From the NCBI GenBank assembly GCA_037127315.1, contig JBBBDQ010000307.1:2467001-2531000 (forward strand): DNA of 64,000 bases, given 5' to 3'. Position 1 is the first letter of the stretch; each line of letters begins with the position of its first letter. Made by a program: the position numbers and the translations under genes. Under the pieces are notes generated by a model. The model was not told the origin of the DNA. It saw only the letters and a program-made list of their open reading frames with translations, and did no database searches. This document shows, one piece after another, positions 62,791 through 64,000 of the stretch. This stretch comes from Ascarosepion bandense (Eukaryota; Mollusca; Cephalopoda; Sepiida; Sepiidae).

Positions 62791-63640
62791 CTAAAAATAC
62801 TTGCAACTGTCGAAAAAATAAGGTCTACCCAATGAATGGCTAATGTATGTTATGTCTGTAAGTTTTATTTATAGAGCTCGCATCCACTCGGACGATGATG
62901 TCACATTCTATTTTGGAGAAACTGCTAACATGTGAAAATATCGCTTTCATACCCACATATTGTCTTTAAACGGCAGTAAATACATCAAACTCATTACTTT
63001 ATCCATATATTATTTGAAATTAAAAAACAGTTATTACCTGGAATGTCGCTAAAACCAATTTTTGCAACGGAAAAGAAGACAGATGTAGCTTAAACCTTTT
63101 AGAAAGAATTGTCATCTCAAACTATATAAATAACGCGAATGCATTAATGGAAAAATTGGACGGACCTGAAGGACACCACCTTTTCCTTTTTCTTTTTTTT
63201 ACTTTGTTTCGGTGCAATCTTATCGATTACACTTTAAAGTTTCCGATTGATTAAAAAAAAAAAAAAAAAAAGAAATTGGAAAAATTTCAATATTTAAAAA
63301 TTTCAGAGGGGGCTCAGTTTTTCATACAACGTTATAGTAAATTGATCCTCCATTTTGGAACCACTCCCGTTGGAGTCGCTTTGTTTTGTTTTTTGGGGAG
63401 ACGAGTTGTTGCTCTTGTTTTAATCTTTTCTCCGTAAATATTACGATTAATAATTACGCCTTTTTTATTTTATCTCCCTAATTTCTTTTAATTTAAAATT
63501 TTAATTTATTTTATTTTCATTTATTTTTGCATGTTTAAATTTTACTCTTGATAAACTAAAAAATAGTACCCTAACATTATAAAATTTAACTTTCATGAAC
63601 ATCGAGTGAACTTAATTTCAGAACTCTTAAATGGTCAGTT
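62791..63640. other. Unassigned AT-rich region
   Basis: No gene or matched family. Homopolymer runs at 63250-63271. Confidence 0.4.
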
Positions 63641-63651
63641 CGTAATATGCA

Positions 63652-63686
63652 CCTGATGATTGCGTAACGCACGAAACTCCGAGGAG

Positions 63687-63690
<4 letters not shown>
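63652..63690 (+). ncRNA. Hammerhead core, 3' side replaced by (TA)n
   Basis: CTGATGA, then stem II TGCG-TAA-CGCA, then CGAAAC and CTCCGAGGAGG, running into (TA)n at 63690. Core and stem II are intact (one U-C mismatch beside the core), but no cleavage triplet or stem I partner remains. Confidence 0.55.
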
Positions 63691-63734
<44 letters not shown>

Positions 63735-63736
<2 letters not shown>

Positions 63737-64000
63737 AGCACTCTGAAAGAATGGTAGACATTGAAAAACAGTAGCTAGTCTAGCATCTACGCATCGTTCA
63801 TTCAGCAATGAATTAGAGCACTCTCAGCTATTGGGTGTGCGTATAATGATAATATACGCGCTAAAAAGTCTGCCTCCTTCTACCGAGCGCCCGTAGCTCA
63901 GAGGTAGAATCGCCGACTGACGCCAATTCGATCGGGTTTCAATCCTGGGAAAAAAAGCAATCGGCTGTCTAACCGTACTGATGAGCTGTGATACAGCGAA
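63735..64000 (+). mobile_element. tRNA-hammerhead repeat, copy 2 (cut by window end)
   Basis: Starts after (TA)n 63690-63734 with TTGAGCACTCTGAAAG, shares CTACGCATCGTTCATTCAG with copy 1, then a tRNA-like unit at 63887-63949 (TAGCTCAGAGGTAGA and GGGTTTCAATCC), linker AAAGCAATCGGCTGTCTAAC, and a hammerhead beginning at 63973. Confidence 0.8.
63973..64000 (+). ncRNA. Hammerhead ribozyme, truncated by the window edge
   Basis: CCGTA, CTGATGA, GCTGT-gat-ACAGC and GAA, identical to 60032-60005 on the other strand. Stem III and the cleavage site lie beyond base 64000. Confidence 0.75.

Noticed and set aside
63887..63949. A functional tRNA gene
   Set aside because: A and B boxes are present but no acceptor stem or clear anticodon arm can be drawn; the same unit recurs within a repeat.

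Overview
The window is animal nuclear DNA built almost entirely from transposable-element relics and simple repeats. I recognise no intact host protein gene. It is AT-rich, with about 25 (TA)n arrays, and the element set is metazoan: RTE-like and CR1/jockey-like LINEs, mariner, Tc1 and hAT DNA transposons, a Helitron helicase relic, and tRNA- and 5S rRNA-derived SINEs. This mix, together with hammerhead-ribozyme repeats and the long CT and TA arrays, fits a lophotrochozoan, most likely a mollusc and perhaps a cephalopod. That assignment is inference from repeat style, with no marker gene to support it. Element names used below (LINE-A, LINE-C, S1, B, C, R, E, D, F, P1-P4) are working labels for this window only.

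Layout. 1-2.0 kb: LINE-A 3' end, a T-rich array and a LINE-C copy. 2.7-5.0 kb: copies of an LTR-like element E carrying a heat-shock-element-like array. 5.2-14.7 kb: LINE-A and LINE-C fragments, S1 SINEs, a 5S-tRNA composite SINE, element B split by element R, and a SINE-derived tandem array split by a LINE. 14.7-18.7 kb: a 4 kb pyrimidine-strand block of CT arrays and two minisatellites (30 bp and 29 bp). 19.4-27.7 kb: R, B, nested SINEs with clear target duplications, Tc1-like ends and a three-level nest. 28-36.5 kb: more LINE relics, P4 repeats, a perfect-looking palindrome and a hAT element holding a SINE. 36.6-41.6 kb: fold-back elements, a DNA transposon and an LTR-like promoter island. 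42.4-49.8 kb: a LINE with a SINE and a 120 bp duplication, a purine block, mariner-in-mariner, and a Helitron/PIF1 helicase relic. 49.8-64 kb: R, S1, composite and LINE-C copies and four hammerhead-ribozyme-like sites.

How the parts relate. Three non-autonomous families share modules. S1 and the 5S composites share a tRNA-like head and the next ~110 bp, then carry different 3' parts. The composites and element B share the same 3' tail, probably that of a partner LINE. The most notable signals are a complete type-I hammerhead at 59989-60032 (minus), placed directly after a tRNA-like pol III promoter, with a second, inverted copy cut by the right edge of the window, and the family of 5S-tRNA composite SINEs. 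All coordinates for element ends are read by eye and may be off by several bases.
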